Both the position numbers and the translations under genes were made by a program. The notes beneath the pieces are model-generated. The model saw only the letters and a list, made by a program, of their open reading frames with translations, had not been told where the DNA came from and did not search any database. A stretch of DNA of 64,000 bases from Trametopsis cervina (Eukaryota > Basidiomycota > Agaricomycetes > Polyporales > Irpicaceae): the NCBI GenBank assembly GCA_022385755.1, contig MU278363.1:312661-376660 (forward strand). Direction: 5' to 3'. Below, piece by piece: positions 1-11,306 of this stretch. Numbering within the stretch: position 1 is the first letter of the stretch; each line of letters starts with the position of its first letter.

Positions 1-1244
1 AGCCCTGAATTTGACAAGATCGCAGCCGAAGAAGGCAGTCAAATTGATATTTTAGGTGTGCGCACTGCGCATCTGCGATGCGATCGGCGCGCAAGTGTTG
101 TTCCGTCCGGGGGACGGAGAAGTTGGAAAGGCGGGAGGAGGAGGAGGCTGTACCGATGTACTGTACGGTGTCCGGTTGAACAACAGTCCAGGGGCCAGTT
201 GTTCCATGTGGATCCCACCGCTTTTCGAACAACACGGTAACTCTAAATCTTCATCGCTTGCTGCGCGGTCGTTCCCGGACGTGCGATCTGCAGAAGATGA
301 GAGCGCGTTAGATGAGGGTGCGACCGAGTGAGTGCGAGCATGCGGGATGGGTGTCCGAAGAGCATGGGCAGCACCGCCGACTCGTCCGATCCGTCCTGCT
401 CGCAACACCCCGCTGACTCAGGCCTCGATGGGACCGTACGAGCACACACACATCCTCCGACGTCTTCCGCTTCTCAATTTCTTGGTTTCTCATTCAGCTG
501 TGTGGCCCGCTGCGTTTTTTCTGGGATGCTTTGCGAGCCATGGGCAGATGTGTGTAAGCAGCCTCACGTGATTGTGATGGGTGCACAGCCTTCATACAGT
601 GCACGGGAGACGCCGGATTCATGGTGGCGTGGGAGCTGAAGGAGTGGGAAGAGCCACGCAACGTTGCGGGTGTCGTCGTCGTCTCCTCTGGTGCGGCCAC
701 CCCACGACGAATGGCACTGCACTGCAGCCGCGCAATGCGAGGCCGGGGGCGGTGACGTCAGCACCATGGCGGCGCGGGCACGCGGATATGGCAAAGACGG
801 CGCGGCGGGCGGGTGCATTGGCCTGTTTGCTCGAAGGCTCTGGCACACTCTGCGCCTGCGCCTAGGCCCCGTTCCTCCGAGGCCGTGATCCATATCCATA
901 TATTTCTTTACAGCACCGTCCCGGCCACCTTCGAGATCCTTGCATAGCCCCCATCGAGCCTGCCCTTTCAGATTTGGCAGATCGCCATAAATACGATATA
1001 TACTGGACACACGGACAGGACAGGGCCAAGCATACACCATACTCCAAAACCTACAAAAGCAAGCGTCTGGAGCCAAGCGGAGACTCGCCACCACCCCACC
1101 CACCCGGCACCAATCGACACGGACGTATATAACTCTCGCCCCGGTACTATCCTGGGCCTCATCTCTCGAGAAATACCTCTCCCCCTCTACACCACTACCA
1201 CCAACACCAACACCATTACCTTTACCGATACCACCACCGACGCT
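1..1244. other. Upstream region of the first gene, no gene called
   Basis: GC-rich (about 60-900) and then CA/CT-rich sequence leading to the Zn2Cys6 gene. Frame 1 is open from base 1 to the stop at 238-240, and its first 18 codons look protein-like (starting SPEFDKIAAEEG), followed by an acceptor-like TTTTAG at about 50-55. This could be the tail of a gene lying left of the window, but it is too short to name. Other open frames here look like by-products of high GC. I see nothing else. Confidence 0.4.
1126..1132 (+). promoter_or_regulatory. TATA box of the Zn2Cys6 gene
   Basis: A TATATAA element sits about 115 bp before the chosen ATG at 1245, followed by a CA/CT-rich leader as is usual for fungal promoters. 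The position fits a core promoter element. This is inferred from motif and spacing only. Confidence 0.45.
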
Positions 1245-2826
1245 ATGTTGCCGCAGAACACTACACCTGAGCTCTCTGACGACGATGGTCGCTCTGGCAG
1301 CGTTGCACGCAACAGCGCAAGTAGACGTCGCAGCACAAGAGGTACGTTCTTCCCCTTCATTGTCTTTGACGTTGACGTCGAGCTCACTGTGTGATGTTTG
1401 TTTAGCATGCGATCAGTGTCGTAGGACAAAGAGCAAGTGCGAACGATCAGACGTTGAGAATGTATGTCGCGCATGCGCTGCTATGGGTGTCTGTGAGTAT
1501 CCCTACACTGTCCTTTATGCCGTGAACATTGTACTCAACGATCCCCCAGCATGTACCTACGTCGGCCCCAGCCACAAACGAGGTCCCCCCAAAGGGTGAG
1601 TGCATACATCCCCCCTCCACAATGTCTTTCACGACGTGCTCATTCATGCTGCCACAGATACATCCTCGCCCTCGAACGTCGCCTACACCAAGTAGAAGCC
1701 CTGCTCGGTACCATCATCGGCTCCGACGACGCCCGCGCACGCACCCTCATCGACGACCTCGCCCGCGACCAACTCGCTGCGCACATAATACGACGAGTCA
1801 AGACGGGTCCCTTTGGCCCGCGCGGCCGTCTCTCACAGCCGTACGTACACATATCCGCCCAGTCATACATTCATACATACGCGCAGCAATCAATACTGAC
1901 TCACGATTCATCCCCATAGATTCGGCTCAACGAAGGAAGACTTCCTTGCTGCGATAATGACGGGTCCTGGCGATGAGTCGCCCAGGTCTAACTACGGCGA
2001 AGGTGAGCCCGATCTCCTCTTCATTCTTCCCTTCCATGACTCGGTGTGCTCATTCATGATTTCCTCCATTCTAGAGAACTACGCGCTCGTAAGCCCGGAC
2101 CGCGATTGGCAAGACCGTCTGCAGAACCTCCTGCAAGTCTCAGCACCGCAGAGCCGCATACCCCCGCCGTCCTCATACGTGCAACAGCCGAGCGCCACGT
2201 ACGCCCTCCCGCCCTTCCGACAGCTATCCTCGCCCACGCACCACCAACAACAACAGGCACAGCAGCAGGCGCACTACAGTTTGCAGAGCAGCCTCGGCGG
2301 GTACTCGACGCCGACGAAGCACGAGAGCCCCGTGAGCGCCGCGGCGATGCTCGCGCCCCTCCAACAGCAACAACAGCCCCAGCAGCAGCAGCAGCAGGGC
2401 CAGTCCTCGCAGCAGCAGGGGCAGGGCTCGTATGCATCTGCGGGCGCGGACCAGGGCAGCGGCGCTGCGTACGGGCGCGGCGTGTGGGACGGGTTCAACG
2501 GGTATTCGCGGATACCTGGTATGTGGTTCGTCTCTCCCCCGTCGTATGACGCCATCTTCCCCGGGACCTAACCCTGCCTTTCCCTTCTTGCAGAGGATCT
2601 GTTGAGGGACGACTCGGACGGCAAGCGCAGCGCGTACGAACTTGGCCCGCACTCGCATGGGCAGCACGGACAGCACGGGCATGGCGGGGACGCGTACGAT
2701 GCGATGCCGAGAAGTGGCAGCGCGAACGTGAATGTGAATGTGAACCCTAATGCGGCGGCGGGATATGTGCCGTATCACCCGCAACAGGCGCAGGTGGTCG
2801 GGACGGGGCAGAGACACGGGTATTGA
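1245..2826 (+). CDS. Zn2Cys6 binuclear cluster transcription factor
   Basis: Seven exons: 1245-1341, 1406-1492, 1550-1595, 1658-1840, 1920-2002, 2075-2518 and 2594-2826, giving 390 aa. Splicing restores a complete zinc cluster at residues 34-63 with spacing C-x2-C-x6-C-x8-C-x2-C-x6-C. Introns fall just before the first and just before the sixth cysteine. The cluster is followed by the linker KRGPPKGY and a short leucine-rich helix (ALERRLHQVEALLG), the usual dimerisation element of this class, and by a conserved TGPFGPRGR motif near residue 135. The C-terminal half is rich in Gln, His, Ser and Pro and looks disordered, probably an activation region. No fungal_trans middle homology region is visible, so this is a small member of the class. 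It is expected to be a nuclear DNA-binding regulator; target genes cannot be inferred. The start is the first ATG after the TATA box. Confidence 0.88.
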
Positions 2827-4160
2827 CTCTTGTGAATGTGATTGAGGGTCTTTTTTGCTTGCGATTGCGCTCTCATTTTTTCTTTGGATGCTTCCTTTCC
2901 TCTTTCCTCTTTTTCACTTCTTCTTTTGCCGTGTCTCTCCCCTCCCTTGGATTCCCCCTTGCGGCACTCTCGGGATTCGACGGGGTGGATTGATTTCTCC
3001 CTCCACCCCCAGGGCGCAAATGACTGACTGGGCTGAACCTCGTAGATAGGGTTTCCTGTCTCGGGGTTGAGCGCACGCACGCACGCACGGCGCACACCAC
3101 CCACCACCACTATCCATTCCATTCCATTCATCTCCACACCCGCATCTCCACGACTCCGACTCAATCGTCGATCTATGCACTATGCACCATGCTCGCAACG
3201 TGCCTCTCCTCTCTCCTCCTCACCCCACCACCCCATCCACCCCCCTGCTACCTCCACTCGTCAAAAGCAGCTACACAGGCGCACCACACACACCATCCTC
3301 GTCACCAGAGGCACCTCACATCGGACTTTCAACGAACTCTGCTTCAGGATATCTCGTATACAGCATACCCTCTATAATTTCCTACCACTTTTAATACCCT
3401 TCGCATTTCATTTCATTTCGCATTTCGCTCTTCCATCTTTTTTGTTTTCGATAGCGCAGCGCCACTCACACTCCCCGCTACGCCAGTCAGTCACATACAC
3501 GCAGACTGACTGTGCGTCGACGACGGATGGAGGTGTGCACACGGACGCATTCACACTTCCCACTTTCTTTTGCTCTTTTGGATCATGACGACCATGACGA
3601 CGATAACTCCACGCCTCTTTATGATAAACCTGTAGCCTAACTGTACCGAACACATCCCCACCCTAGTAGTCGTAAACACACCCTTCCCTCGCTCGTCTCT
3701 CGTTTCTCTCTCTCTCTCGCTCGGTTCTCTCTGTCTCTCCCGCACACATATAGACGTGTAATTGTTGTAGGGTTTTTGTGTAGTAGTGTACTGTCTGTTT
3801 TGATATTCGATACTGTCTCCTGTGTATATACGCAGCAGCTTCGCCAGACCGATAGGCGGCGAATGTACTTAGTTGTAATCTCATTGAACAATATTGGGAT
3901 CTATCCATCCATTCATCCATTCACACCAAGTCGGAAAGTCGGGCGAGTTGTGTGTAATTCATGAGTGCGTCGTCGGGCACTCGGGACGAGCCGCGTCATG
4001 TCCGCGCAAGACAGAACGTTCTCGAGTGCACTCGACGGTGAACTGGAACGAGAACTCGGACGAGAATGAATGACGACGGCGTTGAATGAACTCGAAACGA
4101 GATGCATGACGAGTGGGCAGGGCAAGGCAATGACGAGGTTGAACTCGGCCGAACGTTCTG

Positions 4161-4196
4161 GATGATGATGATGACGACGACGACGAGCGCGCGCGC
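4161..4196. repeat. Compound microsatellite (GAT)n(GAC)n(GC)n
   Basis: Four GAT units run into four to five GAC units and then an alternating GC tract, just downstream of the tRNA gene on its own strand. It is a simple-sequence repeat likely to vary in length between strains. Confidence 0.8.
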
Positions 4197-4200
4197 AAAG

Positions 4201-4209
4201 AAAAAAAAA
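4201..4209 (-). terminator. RNA polymerase III terminator of tRNA-Tyr
   Basis: A run of nine A on the plus strand is a run of nine T on the tRNA strand, starting about 15 nt after the mature tRNA 3' end. T runs of this length are the standard Pol III stop signal. Confidence 0.8.
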
Positions 4210-4224
4210 GGGAGCAAAAGAAGA

Positions 4225-4311
4225 TCCTTCGAGCCGGGATCGAACCAGCGACATCAAGATTCAGCTGATAGCCATTACAGTCTTGCGCTCTTCCAACTGA
4301 GCTATCGAAGG
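4225..4311 (-). tRNA. tRNA-Tyr (anticodon GUA) with a 14-nt intron
   Basis: The reverse complement folds as a complete cloverleaf. The acceptor stem pairs CCTTCGA with TCGAAGG, and the discriminator is A (4225). The D arm is GCTC...GAGC, the anticodon stem CAAGA/TCTTG, and the T arm GCTGG-TTCGATC-CCGGC. The anticodon GTA is at 4276-4278, and position 37 is A. A 14-nt intron (4261-4274 on the plus strand) follows position 37, the canonical nuclear tRNA intron site. The C1-G72 pair is the known eukaryotic tRNA-Tyr identity element. Mature length is 73 nt without CCA. Confidence 0.95.
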
Positions 4312-4433
4312 ATGTAAAGAAGTGAACATTGAGTGTATATAGACCACAAAGTATAATCGCTACTATCCAACTCCTTGTTGTGCAAACGCTCCGCGGACTA
4401 CTACTGGAACCTGAGGCTCTCGCAGAAGAAAGG

Positions 4434-5393
4434 ATGCAAGATGATAATGCTAGTGAAACTCTGGTCTTGATAGTAGGAAGCGACGAAGAATGAACTTCTT
4501 GGCGGTATGATCCTGACTGTTACTTCGAGGACGGGAATGTGCTGCTGCTGGCCGGAAACATCCTGTTTCACATCGCGGAGTGCTGTCTCTGCATTCCGAG
4601 GTCTTCAATACTCTATTCGCCCTACCGCAACCCCAAGATGCTGAAGTACATGACGGTTGTCCTCTCGTACGTCTTCAAGATGAACCAATGTATCTAAACT
4701 GGCTACTTGATACGTTCTACCAGGGTGCAACGAGGTTCGTCCATCAGCCATTCTTCGTCTCTCTCAATTATGTAACCTCATATTGATATTATCAGCGCTT
4801 TCATGAACCCAACTGCCAACCTTCACATCAAGGACCTCGAAGGCATGCTCTATCTTGGCGACAAGTATGATGTTAACCATGTACGCGATGAAGCTATCAG
4901 AAGGATGAAGTTGATATTGCCCGCCGACTCGCTGGGCCATTGGGCTTCGCTGGACCGATGCTTGCAGGCGGCATGCGTCGTGCACAGTGGCATCGAAGAG
5001 TGTCTGGTAACACTCATCGGAATGGCGCGAAGGTGTGGTCTCGAGTATTTTCTCCCTTTCGCGTTTTACCACTGCTGCCGGCTGAAACTATCCAACTTTC
5101 TGACGGGCGAACATCAACTCTCTCCGGACGACATGGTGCTGTGTATGAACGCTCTCCCTATGCTCTCGTGGCTGGAGTTCCAGCTCGTTGGCGCCTTCTC
5201 ATCCCCGAGCGTTCAAACGAACTGTAAAACCCTGAGCCAGTGCTCGCCCGTTCTGCTTGAGCTAAGTCATACTTATATCAAGAAAGCCGTCTCCAAGGAC
5301 CGTCCATCTCCCCTTGTTGATATCGAATTCTTATACCGCAACCACCGCAGCTCGCGCAAGCTGTGCTCAAGCTGCTTAGAAGCTGTCGCTTAA
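4434..5393 (+). pseudogene. Decayed BTB/POZ domain gene
   Basis: The sequence reads as an Agaricomycete BTB/POZ protein. There is a short N-terminus from ATG 4434, then a core with YFEDGNVLLLAGNILFH, then VLSLHSEVFNTLFALPQPQD, then after an intron (4735-4795) the conserved NLHIKDLEGMLYLGDKYDV segment, ending at a stop at 5391-5393. Two lesions break it: an in-frame TGA at 4491-4493, between the N-terminus and the BTB core, and a frameshift near 4570-4580 (frame 0 to frame 2, net loss of one or four bases) inside the BTB fold. I found no GT-AG intron that removes both without deleting conserved core. BTB proteins usually mediate dimerisation or Cullin-3 binding. A sequencing error could explain one lesion but hardly both. 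An intact shorter product starting at 4803 would lack the BTB domain. Confidence 0.62.
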
Positions 5394-7464
5394 CTCCTCG
5401 AAGTACGTCGTCAGCAAGTCTGGAACTCGCTCGCTGGTCGAAAAGTGGCATTTAAGCCCTAATTAAGTGCTGCATCCAGTGCCATTCGTGGCTAACCACG
5501 ATACTGCTAAGATTCCATACCCCCATGACGTGCATCTATACCTATCCATCTCTCTTCGCCATAATTTTGGAATACGTCGATATTGCTTATTACATGAGCT
5601 TTTTCCAAAAACAATCTGTAGCCCGTTGTTGTCAAGAAACACATTGCTTAGGTCCATATACAGTACCTCTGACGTGGCCTCGTTACTTCTGTAGGTACGT
5701 TTTCGACCGCTATGCGACCAGGCATAGAATCTTTTTCGTAAGTCTCATCTCGTCTTCGTACTTATCACTCTGCATAGCTCATCAGGTGTGACGCGAGCAA
5801 CATTGTAACCGCACCAGCTCTACTAACCCTTCTGTTGAGTATCGCAGGTTTGTCGAGGTCGGATTTGTCAAGTTGTCCGCCCAAACCGACCCATAATGCA
5901 ATGCAACAATGTACAAAGGTAATGCCGCACTCGGTAACAAAAAAGAACATGAAGTAATGGCCAGATAAAGGTGCAGCCGCGCTGACGGGCACCATCGAGA
6001 AGTGCCCTGTTTGCACTCTGGCCTCAAGCATGTCTGCGATATATTCAGCTAGCCCACGCTGATACCCACGGTGAGTACCCTTTCGTTCGTGTGTATTTCA
6101 ATACCTGGGATGCACGACGTTGCGAGATGGACAATTTGCCACAGATAGGATGTACAGCAGAAATATTCCTAAGGCCGCCGTGTCCGCATGCCCTGTTCAA
6201 GACCGCACAAGTCTCGAATGTCGCTGCAATCAGGTACGACGTCAAGATTGTTAACACTACGTCCACACATACTGATATCAGAAATGACGCAAAGTCGCAG
6301 ATATTTTTGGTCCGATATCCCCCTATCCCACCGTGAATCGTTCCCGCCTTCCAGTGCGGGGTTCTACGGCCTTGCGTCGACATGGAATGCAATCAACATC
6401 ATGTCGTTGCCCATACATATCTACGCTCCATGAGGCACACATATGTCAACGCCATCCCCGGGCTACCAAGCGGCCATACCCTGCTATCTACGAATCCCCC
6501 CTTCCGTTTGCTAAGACGACGGATGAGTAGCATCAGAAGAATATTTGCGCAGTCCGGGTACCGATATCGAGTCCAGAATTTCGTCAAATGCACCACGCAC
6601 ATCTTGATGCCCAGCAATGCGAATTGTCGGACGGGTTACGTTACATACATTGTGACCCATACTGGTGAAAGCGTCCATGTTCTTCGCATTAGAGTTCAAA
6701 ATACAATATACAGAAAACAAAGGTCGCCATACAGCCCGAAAATCTCTCCCGGACTATGTAACACAACGCGAGCCGAAAACGTAACAGGAAACAAAGAGAA
6801 GAGACATGAGCACAAATCACCCGCGGAGGCCAGCTTGACTACAGCCAAGACAAGTGTCCAGTGCATAACAACGTGCTTTGTGTGATACATGCACTGCATA
6901 TTTGGTAAAGTGAAGGAAAGAATAAATACAGACGGAACGAAATCTTACTACGTACGTATCAGAATTATAAAGTAAAAGCGCGGACGTAGTCGAAGGGGAG
7001 AACAGTGAAACTTTTCTAGGTAAAACACTCTGCGGCAAGCAAAATATGAAACCTGACCTGACAAAGGAATGGAGGAAAGTAAAGAGCGACGCGGTTTATG
7101 AGTTACGGATAAGTCAAGAGACAGTAGCACTCGATGGTTGGTATTGAGAGTCGAGTGACGAGAGCGGTAAACACGTTGCTTGGGGGGTTGAATATTTGAT
7201 TGGAGGGGGCGAAGACAGTCAGTTCGACAATTGTGGCCTTGATGCGCGACAGAGCGGCGGTAGACCAGGCGACACGGCAGGATCGAGACGGTAGCAAAGG
7301 GCAGTGATGTCTGCAAGGGTGTGGGGGTTGAATACAACGCGAGTGTGTTGAGCAGAAATACAGCAGCACCGAAATATCACGGAAAACCTAAAAACGAAAG
7401 AGGATTTGAGGAAATCGTGAATATACGCGTGAATGTTCGTCGCTACGCAGTAAAGCAAAGTGCT
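5394..7464. other. Two-kilobase stretch without a recognisable gene
   Basis: Lower in GC than its surroundings and crowded with short open frames, none longer than about 170 codons and none recognisable. Weakly hydrophobic pieces occur around 5525-5790 (+) and 5765-6030 (-), which might be remains of a membrane-protein gene, but I cannot assign them. Together with the BTB pseudogene this looks like a decaying segment. No terminal repeats or transposase signs were seen. Confidence 0.4.
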
Positions 7465-9557
7465 CTACTGGCGTCTCCCCGGATAATGCGACATAGCTTC
7501 ATCGCGGTCGAAGCCCAGAGGGTAGCTCGAGAGATCGCTTGTCAACGCGAGGGTGTCCAGACTCGCACGCTGCCTGCCCGAAGATGCGAAGCTCGACGGA
7601 GGAGAGGTTGGAGGCTCGGATGTACTAGGCCCCGAGTCGATTTGGAAGGGGAATGAGCTGAGGCCATTCGACATCGTCGACAGCTGTGAGCCAGTAGACA
7701 TGCCCAACACCTTCCGGTTCGGTGGAGAAAGGGGCTCAGCGTGCTGTGGGCTACTGCTGGCAGTAGTGGAGCTGCTTTCGAACGTCTGTTGAGCAAGCGG
7801 TGAACGAGGAGGCGTGCGAAGGGGCCTATCAGATATGGGTGAGGGAGGAACGAAGGGGAATCCTTCCAGTATGGAGTCCGCGCGTGTGGAAGTTGAACTC
7901 AACACGGAAGCCTGAGACATCCTTGAGTCGAGTCGTTCAAACGCCCTCTTCTGCTGGTGCTCCAGCGTGCCGCCTACCGGGGTGCTGCCCGCGCTGTTCG
8001 TCTGGGGGGGAACAAGCTTAGCACTGGTCATGCGGTACTGAGAGCGGCCGGTAAGAGGTGCACTAATAGGGGTCACCGGCAGGTCACTGGAAGGAGGAGG
8101 TGCGGTTAGCATGCCTCTCGCCGTGGGCATGGCCGGCGAGAGCTGATCAAGACCAAGGCGGACGCGAGAGGCGGTGCCAATATTCGCATCAATGATAGAT
8201 GCGGCTTGCGTGTAGGTACTGATCGGCCTCTCCTGCTTCTTGTGAGGCGATCGCGAGCTCTGCGGGTCCCAATGCTGCTCCTCGCTCTCACCGAAAGTAG
8301 CAGTGGTAGCAGCGGGGGAAGCGGCAGGGGCTGGCGAGCTGGGCGCGTCACTGCGGTACGGAGAGTGCTCATCGCCGAATGGATCACTGCGAATGGATAA
8401 CTCTTGACCGTCCGAACTGCCGTTACCTGGCTCCTGCTCTTCCACCACCGGCCCCATAGATCCAAACACGTCGTTTCTTGAGAGCGGCGAACGTATGGAG
8501 GGTCGAGTTCCGTGAGGGGCTGGTGTTCTTGGCGTTGTATTTTCGGAGGAGTACACGGAGCTCGCGCTTGGCGGTGTGCGTATTACTTCGGCCCTGACAA
8601 CGCCAACAACCTGCTTGACCGTACCGCGAGTGGGAGTGACAATGACGGGCGCCTCATTTAACAAGTCGCTCGCGAAGCTACCGGTTGTCATGATGGAGTT
8701 GCGGTAGTTCGCTGTTACACCGGAACGAGTGGACATTCCATCGAATTTCTTGCCTGGGATTGGTAGCAATTCGTTGGGAGAGCCGTCTGCCCTCAGACTA
8801 ATGTCCACTTCCGTATCCCTCTCGGGACGTGAGGGAATCGAGCCTTGAGTCGCCTGCGTTGACGAGGGGCCCACGCGCGATGCAACGGAGCCATGAGGGA
8901 CGAGCGCAATGGGGATCACGTTCGACCGCGTCCCTGTTGACGCACTCTGTATTGACTGCGCGTCGGCGAAAGGATTCGACTGAGTTGAAGCACGTTGAGA
9001 GTTGTGACCGTTGGTGGCCATGACTGAGTCTCCCTGGGAAGCAGGGTCGAGATTGATGACGGCGTTTGAATGACCCCCGTAGATTCTTACAGACTGCAGG
9101 TCTTGCGAGACAGGAGGATCCGGCTTCTCGTTATGGGGATCAGGTCGGTTGAGCACATCCTCGGCACGGGCGGGAGCTTCGATCTTGCTACCGGAGGGTG
9201 CTGCGGAAACTTCACGTAGTAGGCGCTGTCGACGACGGTACCAGAGGAACGCGAGAGAGATGACCGCAATGAAGATAATGGCTGCAATGACCGCGCCTGC
9301 TATTGCGCCTGGGCTCACTCCCTTCTTCGAAGCGGATGTAGCGTCGTCCAAAGACATAGGGACACACTGGTTTGTGCCACAGGTGTTGCAGCCTCTGAGG
9401 AGTTCCTGCGTCAAATGGTCGCGCCACATCAGGAGCAGATTGTGACGCACCTCGCCGTATATACACATTGCTCGTTGGCCTGACAGTTGCAAGGAGGAGG
9501 TTGTGGGCACGGCGGGCAGTCGCTATGTTTGTAGAACACATGATGGAAGGGATCCAT
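7465..9557 (-). CDS. Opy2-type membrane anchor protein
   Basis: Two exons, 9451-9557 and 7465-9394, give 678 aa. The 56-nt intron interrupts the cysteine-rich ectodomain. After splicing, cysteines lie at 14, 17, 23, 25, 31, 38, 41 and 46 (motifs DCPPCPQPPPCNC and GCNTCGTNQC), the arrangement of the Opy2 N-terminal family. A single hydrophobic helix at about 65-88 (GAIAGAVIAAIIFIAVISLA) is followed by WYRRRQR, so the long Ser/Pro-rich tail should be cytosolic. There is no cleavable signal peptide, as in yeast Opy2. In yeast, Opy2 recruits Ste50/Ste11 to the plasma membrane in the HOG and related MAPK pathways; a similar scaffold role here is inferred. The ATG at 9557 is preferred over one at 9510, because the latter drops the first cysteine motif and reads through the intron. 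Confidence 0.72.
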
Positions 9558-10169
9558 AGCGACGTAGGTTTATTGTATGTGTCGAACTGAACTGAAGGAG
9601 TGTGAGGGTTGAAGGAAGTAAAAAGACAAGCAGAAGGTCGGGGGATGCCCTGCGATGTCCAGCACGGCGAGAACGACGGTGAAGAGCAAAGTAAGCAGGG
9701 ATCAAGCGTCGTTGTCAACTGTTCTGGCGGGCAGAGACAACCTAGGATAGACGCCGGTACCCACGATTTTGACGCTCTCAGGAACTGACACAGAACCTGA
9801 AATGTTTCATCAATGATTTCTTATCCAATTACACAGCCTGGTCCATATACCCGTAAGCGGGGCCGCCAGGCATGTTGAAAGTAACGTCATGTATGATACA
9901 AAATGTTCAGGTTGTAATACGGTACACTGTGGCGCAAGGACAGTTGAATGTAGTGGATACAGTTGAATGCAGTATAGTATATGCAGGTAGGCAAAACGTG
10001 CAGTTGAGTGGGTTGAGAATAACGGTCTAAGGCGGGCTCCGAGCTGTTGAACTCGAGGTCGTGTTGTTGATGCATCCTTGATGCATGGTGCGCCGACAGT
10101 TAGATTAGTGGCTATAGTCGTATCTTTTCATCAAGTTAGACAGAATTCAATGGCGGTGTGAGAGATGAC
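9558..10169. other. Spacer between OPY2-like and CAF16-like genes
   Basis: Holds the promoter of the Opy2-type gene and the 3' region of the upstream CAF16-like gene, both on the minus strand. The proximal part (about 9560-9720) is open on the minus strand, but I find no conserved coding. Nothing else seen. Confidence 0.4.
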
Positions 10170-11306
10170 CTACTTTTTGTAGAATGTTTCGGAATCCGCA
10201 GGCACCTGAAAAAGGAGGATCAGCGTTATTGGCAGACACTCCTTGACATGGCACCGCATATCCGGAGACTACGACTCACCTCGTCAGACCGTGCGCCCCG
10301 CACCTTCCTCCCACCCTTCTCCAATTCCTTTCGGTGTTCTCGGTCCTCGCGTAGCCATCGAAGAGCGACGTTGTACAATTGCGAATCACGGCTTGTCGAC
10401 CCATGCGCTTCAAATGGCCACGAGGTTGGTTCGGTTACGAATTCACCAAATCGCATGTGTGCGACGTGAGTTGGGAATGCGTTCAGACCATCGAAGATGT
10501 GGGTGGCATCTAACAAAGATTATCATGAGTAAGATGTATCAGATATTCCTTGAGAGAGTGAACTCACATAAGATGGTCGCCCCGCGTCTCTCGCTATCCG
10601 ACTTCAGGAACGTGAGCAGATCATCTCTCACCATCACATCCAAATCGACAGTGACCTGAGAGATGTGTTTTGATATCAATGAGTAGATACTCATCACGAC
10701 ACTGCAAATAGGCTGACCTCGTCCAAAAGCAAAACGTCCCACTCCCCCATCAGCCCCATAACAAGCTGGACCCGTCTTCTCTCACCGTCGCTAATGGCAT
10801 GCATGTGCCAATCCAGGTCTACGTCCAGAATATCTAGAAGTGCGTCCCGTCGGGCCTTGTGACGGTATCCACCGACCGAGTTGAGGAAGTCTGCAACAAC
10901 GATATCACCTCTCACAACTGGGTTCATGGCCCTATCTCAATAATGAAGGACTGTCAGTGGTTTATAAACGCAAAGATGGTACTTACCATTCTGTACCAAG
11001 AAAGGCTACACCTCCAGGGTACTGTCTGAACACGTCCTTCCCTTTGATCTGAACCTCAGCGTTCGAGATGAGTCTCTTCCCTGCCAAGATCTGTAGCAGA
11101 GTAGACTTCCCAGCTATGCGTAGGTTCGAAGTGAGTACCTTCATAGTAAATGATGTGATTTTTTATTTACCTCCATTAGCCCCTACGATAATAGTCCTAG
11201 AGCCCTTGGGCAACGCCAAAGAAATGTTGACCAGGGACGGCTCGATACGCGGGTCGGATGGGATATGAGAGAACGTCAAGTTAGCGACGTGAATTTCGTC
11301 GGACAT
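10170..11306 (-). CDS. CAF16: CAF16-like soluble ABC ATPase
   Basis: Six exons: 11171-11306, 10987-11113, 10718-10931, 10568-10655, 10280-10509 and 10170-10205, giving 276 aa. It is a single nucleotide-binding domain with no membrane segment. Walker A GANGAGKST is at 42-50 (split by the first intron), the signature [11 protein letters not shown] at about 134-144, and Walker B DVLLLDE at 153-159 followed by the D-loop-like VTVDLDV. A switch segment [12 protein letters not shown] lies across the fourth intron. This order and the length match yeast Caf16 (289 aa), an ABC ATPase reported to associate with the CCR4-NOT complex. The cytosolic or nuclear role is poorly known in any fungus. The last exon is only 36 nt. 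The start is the ATG directly before the conserved [13 protein letters not shown] segment. Confidence 0.85.

Larger units (their letters stand above)
2827..4224. other. Long CT-rich downstream region with simple repeats
   Basis: No convincing gene. The stretch is pyrimidine-rich on the plus strand and holds short microsatellites: (GCAC)n at about 3073-3088, (CT)n at about 3704-3718, ATTTC/CATTT-type repeats near 3405-3425, and a compound (GAT)n(GAC)n(GC)n run at 4161-4196. It probably contains the 3' UTR of the Zn2Cys6 gene and spacer before the tRNA. Open frames here are low-complexity by-products. Confidence 0.5.

Noticed and set aside
564..1103. 179-codon minus-strand frame upstream of the first gene
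   Set aside because: Odd composition (Arg, Cys, Trp, Pro) typical of GC-rich non-coding DNA, and it overlaps the TATA-proximal promoter.
2046..2549. Long alternative frames on both strands within the Zn2Cys6 gene (e.g. 2046-2549 + and 2224-2817 -)
   Set aside because: They arise from CAG/GCG-rich low-complexity coding and lack domains.
4505..4580. Treating 4505-4580 as an intron to rescue the BTB frame
   Set aside because: GT and AG are present, but this removes the conserved BTB segment (EDGNVLLLAG) and does not remove the earlier TGA.
6382..6885. 167-codon plus-strand frame in the gene-poor block
   Set aside because: No recognisable motif, biased towards Arg/Thr/His/Tyr, and no intron signals linking it to other exons.
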